Of a stretch of DNA of 64,000 nucleotides, positions 53,501 to 64,000 are shown piece after piece. The position numbers were made by a program, and so were the translations under genes. The stretch is from Mytilus californianus (taxonomy: Eukaryota > Mollusca > Bivalvia > Mytilida > Mytilidae). The stretch's first letter is position 1. Each line of letters starts with the position of its first letter. The notes under the pieces were generated by a model. It was not told where the DNA came from. It ran no database searches and worked only from the letters and a program-made list of their open reading frames with translations. Where the stretch lies: positions 67,916,322 through 67,980,321 of the forward strand of contig NW_026262593.1 in assembly GCF_021869535.1 (NCBI RefSeq). The letters run 5' to 3'.

Positions 53501-56500
53501 CGGTATGTTGTCAATCAATAATCCTTAACCCGGATCTGTGCACTTTATTTAGTACTTAACTTTTGTTTATTAGTCCATTTGCTTTTTTAGGATATATAGG
53601 ATATACCTGTTTTTAGTGGATTCAAGGGCTAAAAACTCGATTATATCGTGCTTGGTGATGTATTTTTTCTTTGGTAAGTTCGACCGCTTTCGGTATGTTG
53701 GTGCTCAGTAATCCATAACCCAGATCAGTGCAATCTGTTCAATACTTAACTTTGGTTGCCCAGTATATTAGTTTTCTTGGGATATATAGGATATACTTGT
53801 TTTTAGAGGATTCATGGGGTTCAAAACTCTATCATATCGTGCTTGGTCATGTATTTTTTCTTAGGTTATGTTCGGCCGTTTTCGTTATGTTGTCAATCAA
53901 TAATTCCTAACCCAGATATGTGCACTTTATGCAGTACTTAATTTTTGTTGCCCATTCCATTTGCTTTCTTATGTTATTCAGGATGTACCTGTTATTAGGG
54001 GATTCTAGGACTAAAAACTCGATCATATCGTGATTGGTCATGTATTTTTTCTTTGGTAAGTTTGGTTGTTTTCGGTATGTTGGCGCTCAGTTATCCTTAA
54101 CCCGGATCAGTGCACTCTGTTCAATAGTTAACTTTTGATGCCCAGTATATTAACTTTCTTGAGATATACAGGGTATACCTGTTTTTAGAGGATTCAAGGG
54201 TTCAAAACTCGATCATATCGTGCTTGGTCATGTATTTTTTCTTAGGTTATGTTCGGCCGTTTTCGGTATGTTGTCAATCAATAATTCTTAACCCGGATCT
54301 GTGCACTTTAGTCACTACGTAACTTTCGTTGCCCATTCCGTTTGCTTTCTTATTTTATTGAGGATGTACCTGTTATTAGGGGATTCTAGGGCTAAAAACT
54401 CGATCATATCGTGCTTGGTCATGTATTTTTTATTTGGTAAGTTCGACCATTTTCGGTATGTTGGTGCTCAGTAATCCTTAACCCGGATCAGTGCACTCTA
54501 TTCAATATTTTACTTTTTTTGCCCAGTATATTAGCTTTCAAGGGATATATACCTGTTTTAAGAGGATACACGGGTGCAAAACTCGATCATATCGTGCTTA
54601 GTCATGTATTTTTTCTTAGGTTAGGTTCGGCCGTTTCCGGTATGTTGTCAATCAATATTCCTTAACCAGGATCTGTGCACTTAATTCAGTACTTAGCTGT
54701 TGTTTCTCAGTCCATTTGCTCTCTAAGGATATATAAGATATACCTGTTATTAGTGGATTCAAGGGCTAAAAACTCGATTATATCGTGCTTGGTCATGTAT
54801 TTTCTCTTTGGTAAGTTCGACCGTTTTCGGTATGTTGGTGCTGAGTAATCCTTAACCCAGATCAGTGCACTCTGTTCAATACTTAACTTTTGTTGCCCAG
54901 TATATTAGCTTTCTTGGTATATATAGGGTTTACCTGTTTTTAGGGGATTCACGGGTGCAAAACTCGATCATGTCGTGCTTGGTCATGTATTTTTTCTTTG
55001 GTAAGTTTGGTTGTTTTCGGTATGTTGGCGCTCAGTTATCCTTAACCCGGATCAGTGCACTCTGTTCAATAGTTAACTTTTGATGCCCAGTATATTAACT
55101 TTCTTGAGATATATAGGGTATACCTGTTTTTAGAGGATTCAAGGGTTAAAAACTCGATCATATCGTGCTTGGTCATGTATTTTTTCTTAAGTTATGTTCG
55201 GCCGTTTTCGGTATGTTGTCAATCAATAATTCTTAACCAGGATCTGTGCACTTTAGTCACTACGTAACTTTCGTTGCCCATTCCATTTGCTTTCTTATTT
55301 TATTCAGGATGTACCTGTTATTAGGGGATTTTAGGGCTAAAAACTCGATCATATCGTGCGCAGTCATGTATATTTTCTTTGGTAAGTTCGACCGTTTTCG
55401 GTATGTTGGCTCTCAGTAATCCTCATTCCGGATCAGTGCACTCTATTCAATACTAAAATTTTGTTGCTCAGTATATTAGATGTCTTGAGATATATAGGGT
55501 ATACCTGTTTTTAGAGGATTCAAGGGAGCAAAACTCGATCATATCGTGCTTGGTCAGATATGTTTTTCGGTTAGGTTCGGCCGTTTTCGGTATGTTGTCA
55601 ATCAATAATCCTTAACCTGGATGTGTGCACTTTATGCAGTGCTTAACGTTTGTTGCCCAGTCCATTGCTTTCTTATGATATATAGGATATACCTGTTTTT
55701 AGGGGATTCAAGGGCTAAAAACTCGATCATATCGTGCATGGTCATGTATTTTTTCTTTGGTAAGTTTGGCTGTTTCCGGTATGTTGGCGCTCAGTTATCC
55801 TTAACCAGGAACTGTGCACTCTTTTCAATACTTAACTTTTGTTGCCCAGTATATCAGTTTTCTTGGGTTATAAAGAGTTTACCTGTTTTTAGAGGATTCA
55901 AGGGTTCAAAACTCGATCATGTCGTTCTTTGTCATGTATTTACTCTTATGTTAGGTTCGGCCGTTTTCGGTATGTTGTCAATCAATAATTCTTAACCTGG
56001 ATCTGCGCACTTTATTCAGTGCTTAACGTTTGTTGCCCAGTCCATTTGCTTTCTGATGATATATAGGATATACCTGTTTTTAGGGGATTCAAGGGCAAAA
56101 AATTCAATCTTATCGTGCTTGGTCATGTATTTTTTCTTTGGTAAGTTTGACCGTTTTCGGTATGTTTGCGCTCAGTTATCATTAACCCGGATCAGTGCAC
56201 TCTGTTCAATACTTAACTTTTGTTGCCTAGTATATTAGCTTTCTTGGGATATATAGGGTTTACCTGTTTTTAGGGGATTCACGGGTGCAAAACTCGATCA
56301 TGTTGTGCTTGGTCATATGTATTTTTTCTTAGGTTTTGTTTGGCCGTTTTCGGTATGTTGTCAATCAATAATCCTTAACCCGGATCTGTGCACTTTATTT
56401 AGTACTTAACTTTTGTTTATTAGTCCATTTGCTTTTTTAGGATATATAGGATATACCTGTTTTTAGTGGATTCAAGGGCTAAAAACTCGATTATATCGTG

Positions 56501-58848
56501 CTTGGCGATGTATTTTTTCTTTGGTAAGTTCGACCGCTTTCGGTATGTTGGTGCTCAGTAATCCATAACCCAGATCAGTGCAATCTGTTCAATACTTATC
56601 TTTGGTTGCCCAGTATATTAGTTTTCTTGGGATATATAGGATATACTTGTTTTTAGAGGATTCATGGGGTTCAAAACTCTACCATATCGTGCTTGGTCAT
56701 GTATTTTTTCTTAGGTTATGTTCGGCCGTTTTCGTTATGTTGTCAATCAATAATTCCTAACCCAGATCTGTGCACTTTATGCAGTACTTAATTTTTGTTG
56801 CCCATTCCATTTGCTTTCTTATGTTATTCAGGATGTACCTGTTATTAGGGGATTCTAGGACTAAAAACTCGATCATATCGTGATTGGTCATGTATTTTTT
56901 CTTTGGTAAGTTTGGTTGTTTTTGGTATGTTGGCGCTCAGTTATCCTTAACCCGGATCAGTGCACTCTGTTCAATAGTTAACTTCAGATGCCCAGTATAT
57001 TAACTTTCTTGAAATATACAGGGTATACCTGTTTTTAGAGGATTCAAGGGTTCAAAACTCGATCATATCGTGCTTGGTCATGTATTTTTTCTTAGGTTAT
57101 GTTCGGCCGTTTTCGGTATGTTGTCAATCAATAATTCTTAACCCGGATCTGTGCACTTTAGTCACTACGTAACTTTCGTTGCCCATTCAGTTTGCTTTCT
57201 TATTTCATTCAGGATGTACCTGTTATTAGGGGATTCTAGGGCTAAAAACTCGATCATATCGTGCTTGGTCATGTATTTTTTATTTGGTAAGTTCGACCGT
57301 TTTCGGTATGTTGGTGCTCAGTAATCCTTAACCCGGATCAGTGCACTCTATTCATTATTTTACTTTTTTTGCCCAGTATATTAGCTTTCAAGGGATATAT
57401 ACCTGTTTTAAGAGGATTCACGGGTGCAAAACTCGATCATATCGTGCTTAGTCATGTATTTTTTCTTAGGTTAGGTTCGGCCGTTTTCGGTATGTTGTCA
57501 ATCAATATTCCTTAACCAGGATCTGTGCACTTTATTCAGTATTAAACGTTTGTTGCCTAGTATATTAGCTTTCTTGGGATATATAGGGTATACCTGTTTT
57601 TAGAGAATTCAAGGGTTCAAAACACGATCATATCGTGCTTGGTCATGTAATTTTTCTTATGTTAGGTTCGGCCGTTTTCGTTATGTTGTCAATCAATAAT
57701 CCTTAACCTGGATCTGTGCACTTTATTCCGTACTTAACTTCTGCTGCCCTCTCCATTTGCTTTCTTAGGATATATATAGGATATACCTGTTATTAAAGGA
57801 TTCAAGGGCTGAAAACTCGATCACATCGTGCTTGGACATGTATTATTTCTTTTGGAATTTAGCCGTTTTCGATATGTTGGCGCTCAGTTCTCCTTAACCC
57901 GGACCAGTGCACTCTGTTCAATACTTAACATGTATTGCCCAGTATATTATCTTTCTTGGGATATATAGGGTATATCCGTTTTTATAGGATTCAAGGGTTC
58001 AAAACTCAATCATATTGTGCTTGGTCATGTATTTTTCTTAGGTTAGGTTCGGCCCTTTTCGGTATACTAGTATTGTCAATCAATAATCCCTAAACCGGAT
58101 CTGTGCCCTTTATTCACCACTTACCTGTTGTTGCCTAGTTCATTTGCTTTCTTAAGATATGTAGGACATACCTGTTACTAAAGGGTTCAAGGGCAAAAAA
58201 CTCGATCATATCGTGATTGGTCATGTAATTTTTCTTTGGTAAGGTTTGCCGTTTTCGGTATGTTGGCGCTCAGTTATCCTTAACCCGGATCATTGCACTC
58301 TGTTCAATACTTAACTTTTGTGGACCAGTATATTAGATTTCTTGGGATATATAGGGTATAACTGTTTTTAGATGATTCAAGGTTTCAAAACTCGATCATA
58401 TCGTGCTTGCCCATGTATTTTTTCTTAGGTTAGGTTCGGCCGTTATCGATATGTTGTCAATCAATAATCCTTAATCGGGATCTGTACACTTTATTCAGTA
58501 GATAACTTCTACTGTCCATTCCATTTGCTTTCTTAGGATATATATATATAGATTATATACCTGTTATTAAGGGATTCAAGGGCTAAAAACTCGATCATAT
58601 CGTGCTTGGTCATGTATTTTTTCTTTGGTGAGTTTGACCGTTTTCGGTATGTTGGCGCTCAGTAATCCTTAACCCGGACCAGTGCACTCTGTTCAATACT
58701 TAACATTTATTGCCCAGTATATTATCTTTCTTGGGATATATAGGGTATATCCGTTTTTTGAGGATTCAAGGGTTCAAAACTCGATCATATTGTGCTTGGT
58801 CATGTATTTTTTCTTCGGTTAGGTTAGGCCGTTTTCGTTATACTAATA

Positions 58849-60817
58849 TTGTCAATCAATAATCCAAAACCCGGATCTGTGCACTTTATTCAGTACTTAA
58901 CTTTTGTTGCCCAGTCCATTTGCTTTCTTAGGATAGATAAGATATTCATGTTTTTAGGGGATTCAAGGGCTAAAAACTCGATCATATCGTGCTTGGTCAT
59001 GTATTTTTTCTTTGGTAAGTTTTGTCGTTTTCGATATGTTGACGCTCAGTTATCCTTAACCCGGATCAGTGCACTCTGTTCAATACTTAACTTTTGTTGC
59101 TCAGTATATAAGCTTTCTTGGGATATATAGGGTATACCTTTTTTAGAGGATTCAAGGTTTCAAATCTCGATCATATCGTGCTTGGTCATTTTGTTTTTCT
59201 TTGGTACGTTTGGCTGTTTTCGGTTTGTTGGCGCTCAGTTATCCTTAACCAGGAACTGTGCACTTTATTCAGTACTTAACTTCTTTTGCCAAGTCTATTT
59301 GCTTTCTTAAAATTTATAAGATATACCTGTTATTATGGTATTCAAGGGCTAAAAACTCGATCATATCGTGCTTGGTCATGTTTTTTTTTTCTTTGGTAAG
59401 TTTGGACGTTTTCGATCTGTTGGCGCTCAGCAATCCTTAATCCGGATCAGTGCACTGTCTTCAATACTTAAATTTTGTTGCCCAGTTTATCAGTTTTCTT
59501 GGGTTATTAAGAGTATACCTGTTTTTAGAGGATTCAAGGGTTCAAAACTCGATCATGTCGTTCTTTATTATGTATTTTATCTTATGTTAGGTTCGGCCGT
59601 TTTCGGTATGATGTCAATCAATAATCCTTAACTCGGATATGTGCGCTTTATTCAGTGACTAACTATTGTTGCAAGTCCATGTTCGTTCTTAGGATATATA
59701 GGATATACCTGTTATTAGGGGATTCAAGGGCTAAAAACTCGATCATATTGTGCTTGGTTATGTATTTTTTCTCTTGTAAATTTGGCCGTTTTCGGTATGT
59801 TAGCGCTCAGTTATCCTTAAACCTGATCAGTGCACTCTGTTCAATACTTAACTTTTGTTGCCCAGTATATCAGTTTTCTTGGGTTATAAAGAGTTTACCT
59901 GTTTTTAGAGGATTCAACGGTTCAAAACTCGATCATGTCGTGCTTGGTCATGTATTTTTTCTTATGTTAGGTTCGACCGTTTTCGGTATGTTGTCAATCA
60001 ATAATCCTTAACCCGGATATGTGCGCTTTATTCAGTGCTTAACGTTTGTTTGCAGTCCATGTTCTTTCTAAGGATATATAGGATGTACCTGTTATTAGAG
60101 GATTCAATGACTAAAAACTCGATCATATCGTACTTGGTCATGTATTTTTTCTTTGGTAAGTTTGGCCGTTTTCGGTATGTTGGCGCTCATTTAACCTTAA
60201 CCCGGATCAGTGCACTCTATTCAATACTTAACTTTTGTTGCCAAGTATATCAGCTTTCTAGGGATATATATGATATACCTGTTTTTACAGGATTCAGGAT
60301 TCAAATCTCGATGATATCGTGCTTGGTCATGTATTTTTTCTGAGGGTAGGTTCGGCCGTTTTCGGTGTGTTGTCAAATTATAATCATTCATCCGGATATG
60401 TTCAATTTTTTCAGTACTAAACTTTTGTTGCTCAGTCGAATTGCTTTCTAATGATATATAAGATATACCTGTCATTAGGGGATTCAAGGGCTAAAAATTC
60501 GATCATAACGTGCTTGGTCATGTATTTTTTCTTTGGTAAGTTTGGCCGTTTTCGGTATGTTGGCGCTCAGTAATCCTTAATTAGAAACTGTGCACTGTAT
60601 TCAATACTTAACTTTTGTTGCCCAGTATATCATTTTTCTTGGGTTATAAAGAGTTTACCTGTTTTTAGAGGATTCAAGGGTTCAAAACTCGATCATGTCG
60701 TGCTTGGTCATGTATTTTTTCTTATGTTAGGTTCGGCCGTTTTCGGTATGTTGTCAATCAATAATCCTTAACCCGGATCTGTGCACTTTATTCTGTATTT
60801 AACTTTTGTTGCCCAGT
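58849..60817 (+). repeat. Diverged edge of the plus-oriented satellite 2 array
   Basis: The last ten or so monomers before the orientation switch carry many private changes and, unlike monomers further left, have no near-identical partner elsewhere in the window that I could find. Older, unhomogenised monomers at array edges are expected when unequal exchange works mainly inside the array. Confidence 0.6.
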
Positions 60818-60919
60818 TTCTAAAAGCACAAAACTGTGTTAAAATCATCATTCAATGTTATTCACTCCGTAATAGTTATCCCATGAGGACGCGGTATGTC
60901 AGAATCAGGTCACCCCTAA
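60818..60919. other. 102-bp non-satellite spacer at the satellite 2 orientation switch
   Basis: The plus-oriented array stops after GCCCAGT at 60,817 and minus-oriented satellite begins at GGCCGAA (60,920). The spacer resembles neither satellite. It has a small CACA-AAAC-TGTG hairpin near 60,828 and a GGACGCGG motif near 60,897. No coding or RNA feature is visible. It is probably a breakpoint filler or the remnant of an inserted sequence. Confidence 0.75.
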
Positions 60920-63900
60920 GGCCGAAACTAACCTAAGAAAAATTCATGACCAAGCACGATATGATCGAGTTTTGAACCCTTGAATCCTCTAAAAACAGGT
61001 ATACTCTATATATCCCAAGCAAACGAATATACAAAAGTTAAGTATTGAACAGAGTGCACTGATCCGGGTTAATGATTACTGAACGCAAACATACCGAAAA
61101 CGGCCAAACTTATCAAAGTAAAAATACATGACCAAGCACCGTATGATCGAGTTTTTAGCCCTTGAATCCCCTAATGAAAGGCATATCCTATTGATTATTA
61201 GAACGCAAAAAGACTGGGCAACAAACGTTAAGTACTAAATAAAGTGCACAGATCCGGGTTAAGGATTATTGATTGACAACATACCGAAAACGGCCGAAAC
61301 TAACCCAAAAAAAAAATACATGACCAAGCACGATCTGATCGAGTATGAACCATTCAATCCTCTAAAAACAGGTATACCCTATATATCCCAAGAAAACTAG
61401 TATACTTGGAAACAAGAGTTAAGTATTGAACAGAGTGCACTGATCCGGGTTAGGGATTACTGAGCGCAATCATACCGAAAACGGCCAAACTTACCAAAGA
61501 AAAAAACATTGACCAAGCACGATATGATCGAGTTTTTAGCCCTTGAATCTCCCCATAACAGGTATATCTTATATATCCTTAGAAATCAAATGGACTAGGC
61601 AACAACAGTTTAATACTGAATAAAGCGCACAGTTCCGGGTTAAGGATTATTGATTGATAACATACCGAAAACGGCCGTACCTTACCTAAGAAAAATACAT
61701 GGCCAAGCACGATATGATCGAGTTTTGAACCCTTGAATCCCCTAATAACAGGAATATCCTATATATCTCAAGAAAGCAAATGGACTGGGGAACAAAAGTT
61801 AAGTATTGAACAGAGTGCACTGATCCGGGTTAAGGATAACTGAGCGCCAACATACCGAAAACGGCCAAACTTACTAAAGAAAAAATACATGACTAAACAC
61901 GATATGATCGAGTCTTTTTGCCATTGAAACCCCTAATAACAGGTATATCCTATACATGCAAGACAGCAAATGGACTGAGCAACAAAAGTTAATTACTGAA
62001 TAAAGTGCACAGATCCGGGTTAAGGATTATTGATTGGCCACATATTTAGAAAACGGCCGAACCTGACCTAAGAAAAGATACATGACCAAACACGATTTCA
62101 TCGAGTTTTGCACCCTTAAATCTTCTAAAAACAGGTATACCCTATATATCTCATGAAAGCTAATATACGGCGCAACAAAAGTTAAGTATTAAATAGAGTG
62201 CACTGATCCAGGTTAAGGATAATTGATAGTTAACATACCGAAAACGGTCGAACTTACCAAAGAAAAAATACATGACAAAGCACGATCTGATCGCGTTTTT
62301 AGCCCTAAAAACAGGTACATCATGTATATCCTAAGAAAGCAAATGGACTGGGCAACACAAGTTAAGTACTGAATAAAGTGCACACATGCGGGTAAAGAAT
62401 TATTGATTGACAACATAACGAAAACATCTGAACCTAACCTAAGAAAAAATACATTACAAAGCACGATATGATCGAGTTTTGAACCCTTGAATCCCCTAAT
62501 AACAGGAATATCCTATATATCTCAAGAAAGCAAATGGACTGGGGAACAACAGTTAAGTATTGAACAGAGTGCACTGATCCGGGTTAAGGATAACTGAGCG
62601 CCAACATACCGAAAACGGCCAAACTTACTAAAGAAAAAATACATGACTAAACACGATATGATCGAGTCTTTTTGCCATTGAATAAAGTGCACAGATCCGG
62701 GTTAAGGATTATTGATTGACAACATACCGAAAACGGCCGAAACTAACCCAAAAAAAAAATACATGACCAAGCACGATCTGATCGAGTATGAACCATTCAA
62801 TCCTCTAAAAACAGGTATACCCTATATATCCCAAGAAAACTAGTATACTTGGAAACAACAGTTAAGTATTGAACAGAGTGCACTGATCCGGGTTAAGGAT
62901 TACTGAGCGCAATCATACCGAAAACGGCCAAACTTACCAAAGAAAAAAACATTGACCAAGCACGATATGATCGAGTTTTTAGCCCTTGAATCTCCCCATA
63001 ACAGGTATATCTTATATATCCTTAGAAATCAAATGGACTAGGCAACAACAGTTTAATACTGAATAAAGCGCACAGTTCCGGGTTAAGGATTATTGATTGA
63101 TAACATACCGAAAACGGCCGTACCTTACCTAAGAAAAATACATGGCCAAGCACGATATGATCGAGTTTTGAACCCTTGAATCCCCTAATAACAGGAATAT
63201 CCTATATATCTCAAGAAAGCAAATGGACTGGGGAACAAAAGTTAAGTATTGAACAGAGTGCACTGATCCGGGTTAAGGATAACTGAGCGCCAACATACCG
63301 AAAACGGCCAAACTTACTAAAGAAAAAATACATGACTAAACACGATATGATCGAGTCTTTTTGCCATTGAAACCCCTAATAACAGGTATATCCTATACAT
63401 GCAAGACAGCAAATGGACTGAGCAACAAAAGTTAATTACTGAATAAAGTGCACAGATCCGGGTTAAGGATTATTGATTGGCCACATATTTAGAAAACGGC
63501 CGAACCTGACCTAGGAAAAGATACATGACCAAAAACGATTTCATCGAGTTTTGCACCCTTAAATCTTCTAAAAACAGGTATACCCTATATATCTCATGAA
63601 AGCTAATATACGGCGCAACAAACGTTAAGTATTAAATAGAGTGCACTGATCCAGGTTAAGGATAATTGATAGTTAACATACCGAAAACGGTCGAACTTAC
63701 CAAAGAAAAAATACATGACAAAGCACGATCTGATCGCGTTTTTAGCCCTAAAAACAGGTACATCATGTATATCCTAATAAAGCAAATGGACTGGGCAACA
63801 CAAGTTAAGTACTGAATAAAGTGCACACATGCGGGTAAAGAATTATTGATTGACAACATAACGAAAACATCTGAACCTAACCTAAGAAAAAATACATTAC

Positions 63901-64000
63901 AAAGCACGATATGATCGAGTTTTGAACCCTTGAATCCCCTAATAACAGGAATATCCTATATATCTCAAGAAAGCAAATGGACTGGGGAACAACAGTTAAG
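60920..64000 (-). repeat. Satellite 2 array in reverse orientation
   Basis: All boxes appear as reverse complements: CCGAAAACGGCC, TGACCAAGCACGATATGATC and GAGTGCACTGATCCGGGTT. P and Q types still alternate, for example GATTGACAACATACC in Q and GAGCGCCAACATACC in P. About 16 monomers are visible and the array continues beyond the window. Some units carry local rearrangements, such as TCCTATTGATTATTAGAACG near 61,186. The two minus-strand open frames at 62,213-62,464 and 63,656-63,907 are the same repeat translated twice. Confidence 0.97.
61250..64000 (-). repeat. 1,443-bp tandem duplication in the reversed satellite 2 array
   Basis: GAGTATGAAC at 61,341 recurs at 62,784. The TACCTTACCTAAGAAAAATA segment near 61,679 recurs near 63,122, and the 62,213-62,464 segment recurs at 63,656-63,907, all at 1,443 bp. 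Near 62,683 a unit jumps directly from GCCATTG to AATAAAGTGCAC, and this is the likely junction of the two copies. The copies differ at only a few bases, so the event is recent relative to monomer divergence. Confidence 0.85.

Larger units (their letters stand above)
31550..60817 (+). repeat. Satellite 2 array, plus orientation: about 190-bp monomers alternating as P-Q dimers
   Basis: Head-to-tail monomers of about 190 bp (spacings of 190-193 measured between successive CCGTTTTCGG boxes at 31,577, 31,767, 31,960, 32,150 and 32,342) fill about 29.3 kb, roughly 154 copies. Two types alternate. P has GTTGGCGCTCAGTAATCC, CAGTGCACTCTGTTC and AGTATATTAGC. Q has GTTGTCAATCAATAATCC, CTGTGCACTTTATTC and AGTCCATTTGC. 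Shared boxes are CCGTTTTCGGTATGTTG and CGATCATATCGTGCTTGG. Divergence between monomers is much higher than in satellite 1. The array starts with a truncated Q unit and ends in Q at GCCCAGT (60,817). Open frames of 60-124 codons inside are repeat by-products. Confidence 0.98.

Noticed and set aside
60818..60919. Hammerhead ribozyme, as found in some molluscan satellite-like repeats
   Set aside because: No CTGATGA plus GAAAC core could be arranged in the spacer or in either monomer consensus.
32194..63907. Open frames of 60-124 codons in satellite 2, both strands
   Set aside because: They are the same monomer translated again and again, mostly from non-AUG starts, with ends set by monomer phase. 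Apparent hydrophobic stretches come from T-rich repeat sequence.
1..64000. A novel gene system or operon
   Set aside because: No credible gene was found on either strand. The interest of the window lies in satellite structure and transposon-like debris, so proposing a protein system would be invention.

Overview
The window is eukaryotic satellite DNA with no convincing protein-coding gene. Two unrelated satellite families fill about 94% of it and are separated by a roughly 4 kb AT-rich island of transposon-like debris. The likely source is a bivalve mollusc, probably a mytilid mussel. The main reason is a dispersed repeat at about 28,565-28,745 that I recognise from memory of mussel genomic sequence. 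A short tail at 30,011-30,061 also resembles the 3' end of molluscan SINE-like repeats. This placement is inference and was not checked against a database.

Layout. (1) 1-27,528: satellite 1 (sat1), 68-bp monomers in four types A-B-C-D that form a 272-bp higher-order repeat, all in one orientation, about 405 monomers. (2) 27,529-31,549: a non-satellite island. It holds a 467-bp element with 16-bp terminal inverted repeats touching the end of sat1, a foldback element built on CGCCCCAC phrases (about 28,113-28,953) that encloses the mussel repeat, one decayed sat1 monomer (29,121-29,180), a 37-bp minisatellite, a possible tyrosine-recombinase fragment, a SINE-like tail, and a second foldback-like pair built on TTTGCGCC phrases. 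(3) 31,506-31,539: two head-to-tail copies of the 17-bp sat1 core, just before satellite 2 begins. (4) 31,550-60,817: satellite 2 (sat2), monomers of about 190 bp alternating between types P and Q (a dimer of about 380 bp), plus orientation. (5) 60,818-60,919: a 102-bp spacer. (6) 60,920-64,000: sat2 again in the opposite orientation, running off the window.

Both arrays are layered by segmental duplication. In sat1, rare private variants recur at fixed offsets of 6,798, 2,244, 884, 2,176, 2,990 and 816 bp, all equal or close to multiples of 68. In sat2 a block of about 6 kb recurs at an offset of 6,859-7,242 bp, and the inverted arm carries a 1,443-bp tandem duplication. Short open frames across the window are by-products of monomer length and non-AUG starts, not genes. 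The most notable observations are the multimeric higher-order repeat with an invariant dyad-containing box, the reappearance of that box at the sat2 boundary, and the orientation switch in sat2. Such arrays are typical of centromeric or heterochromatic DNA, but nothing here proves that role.
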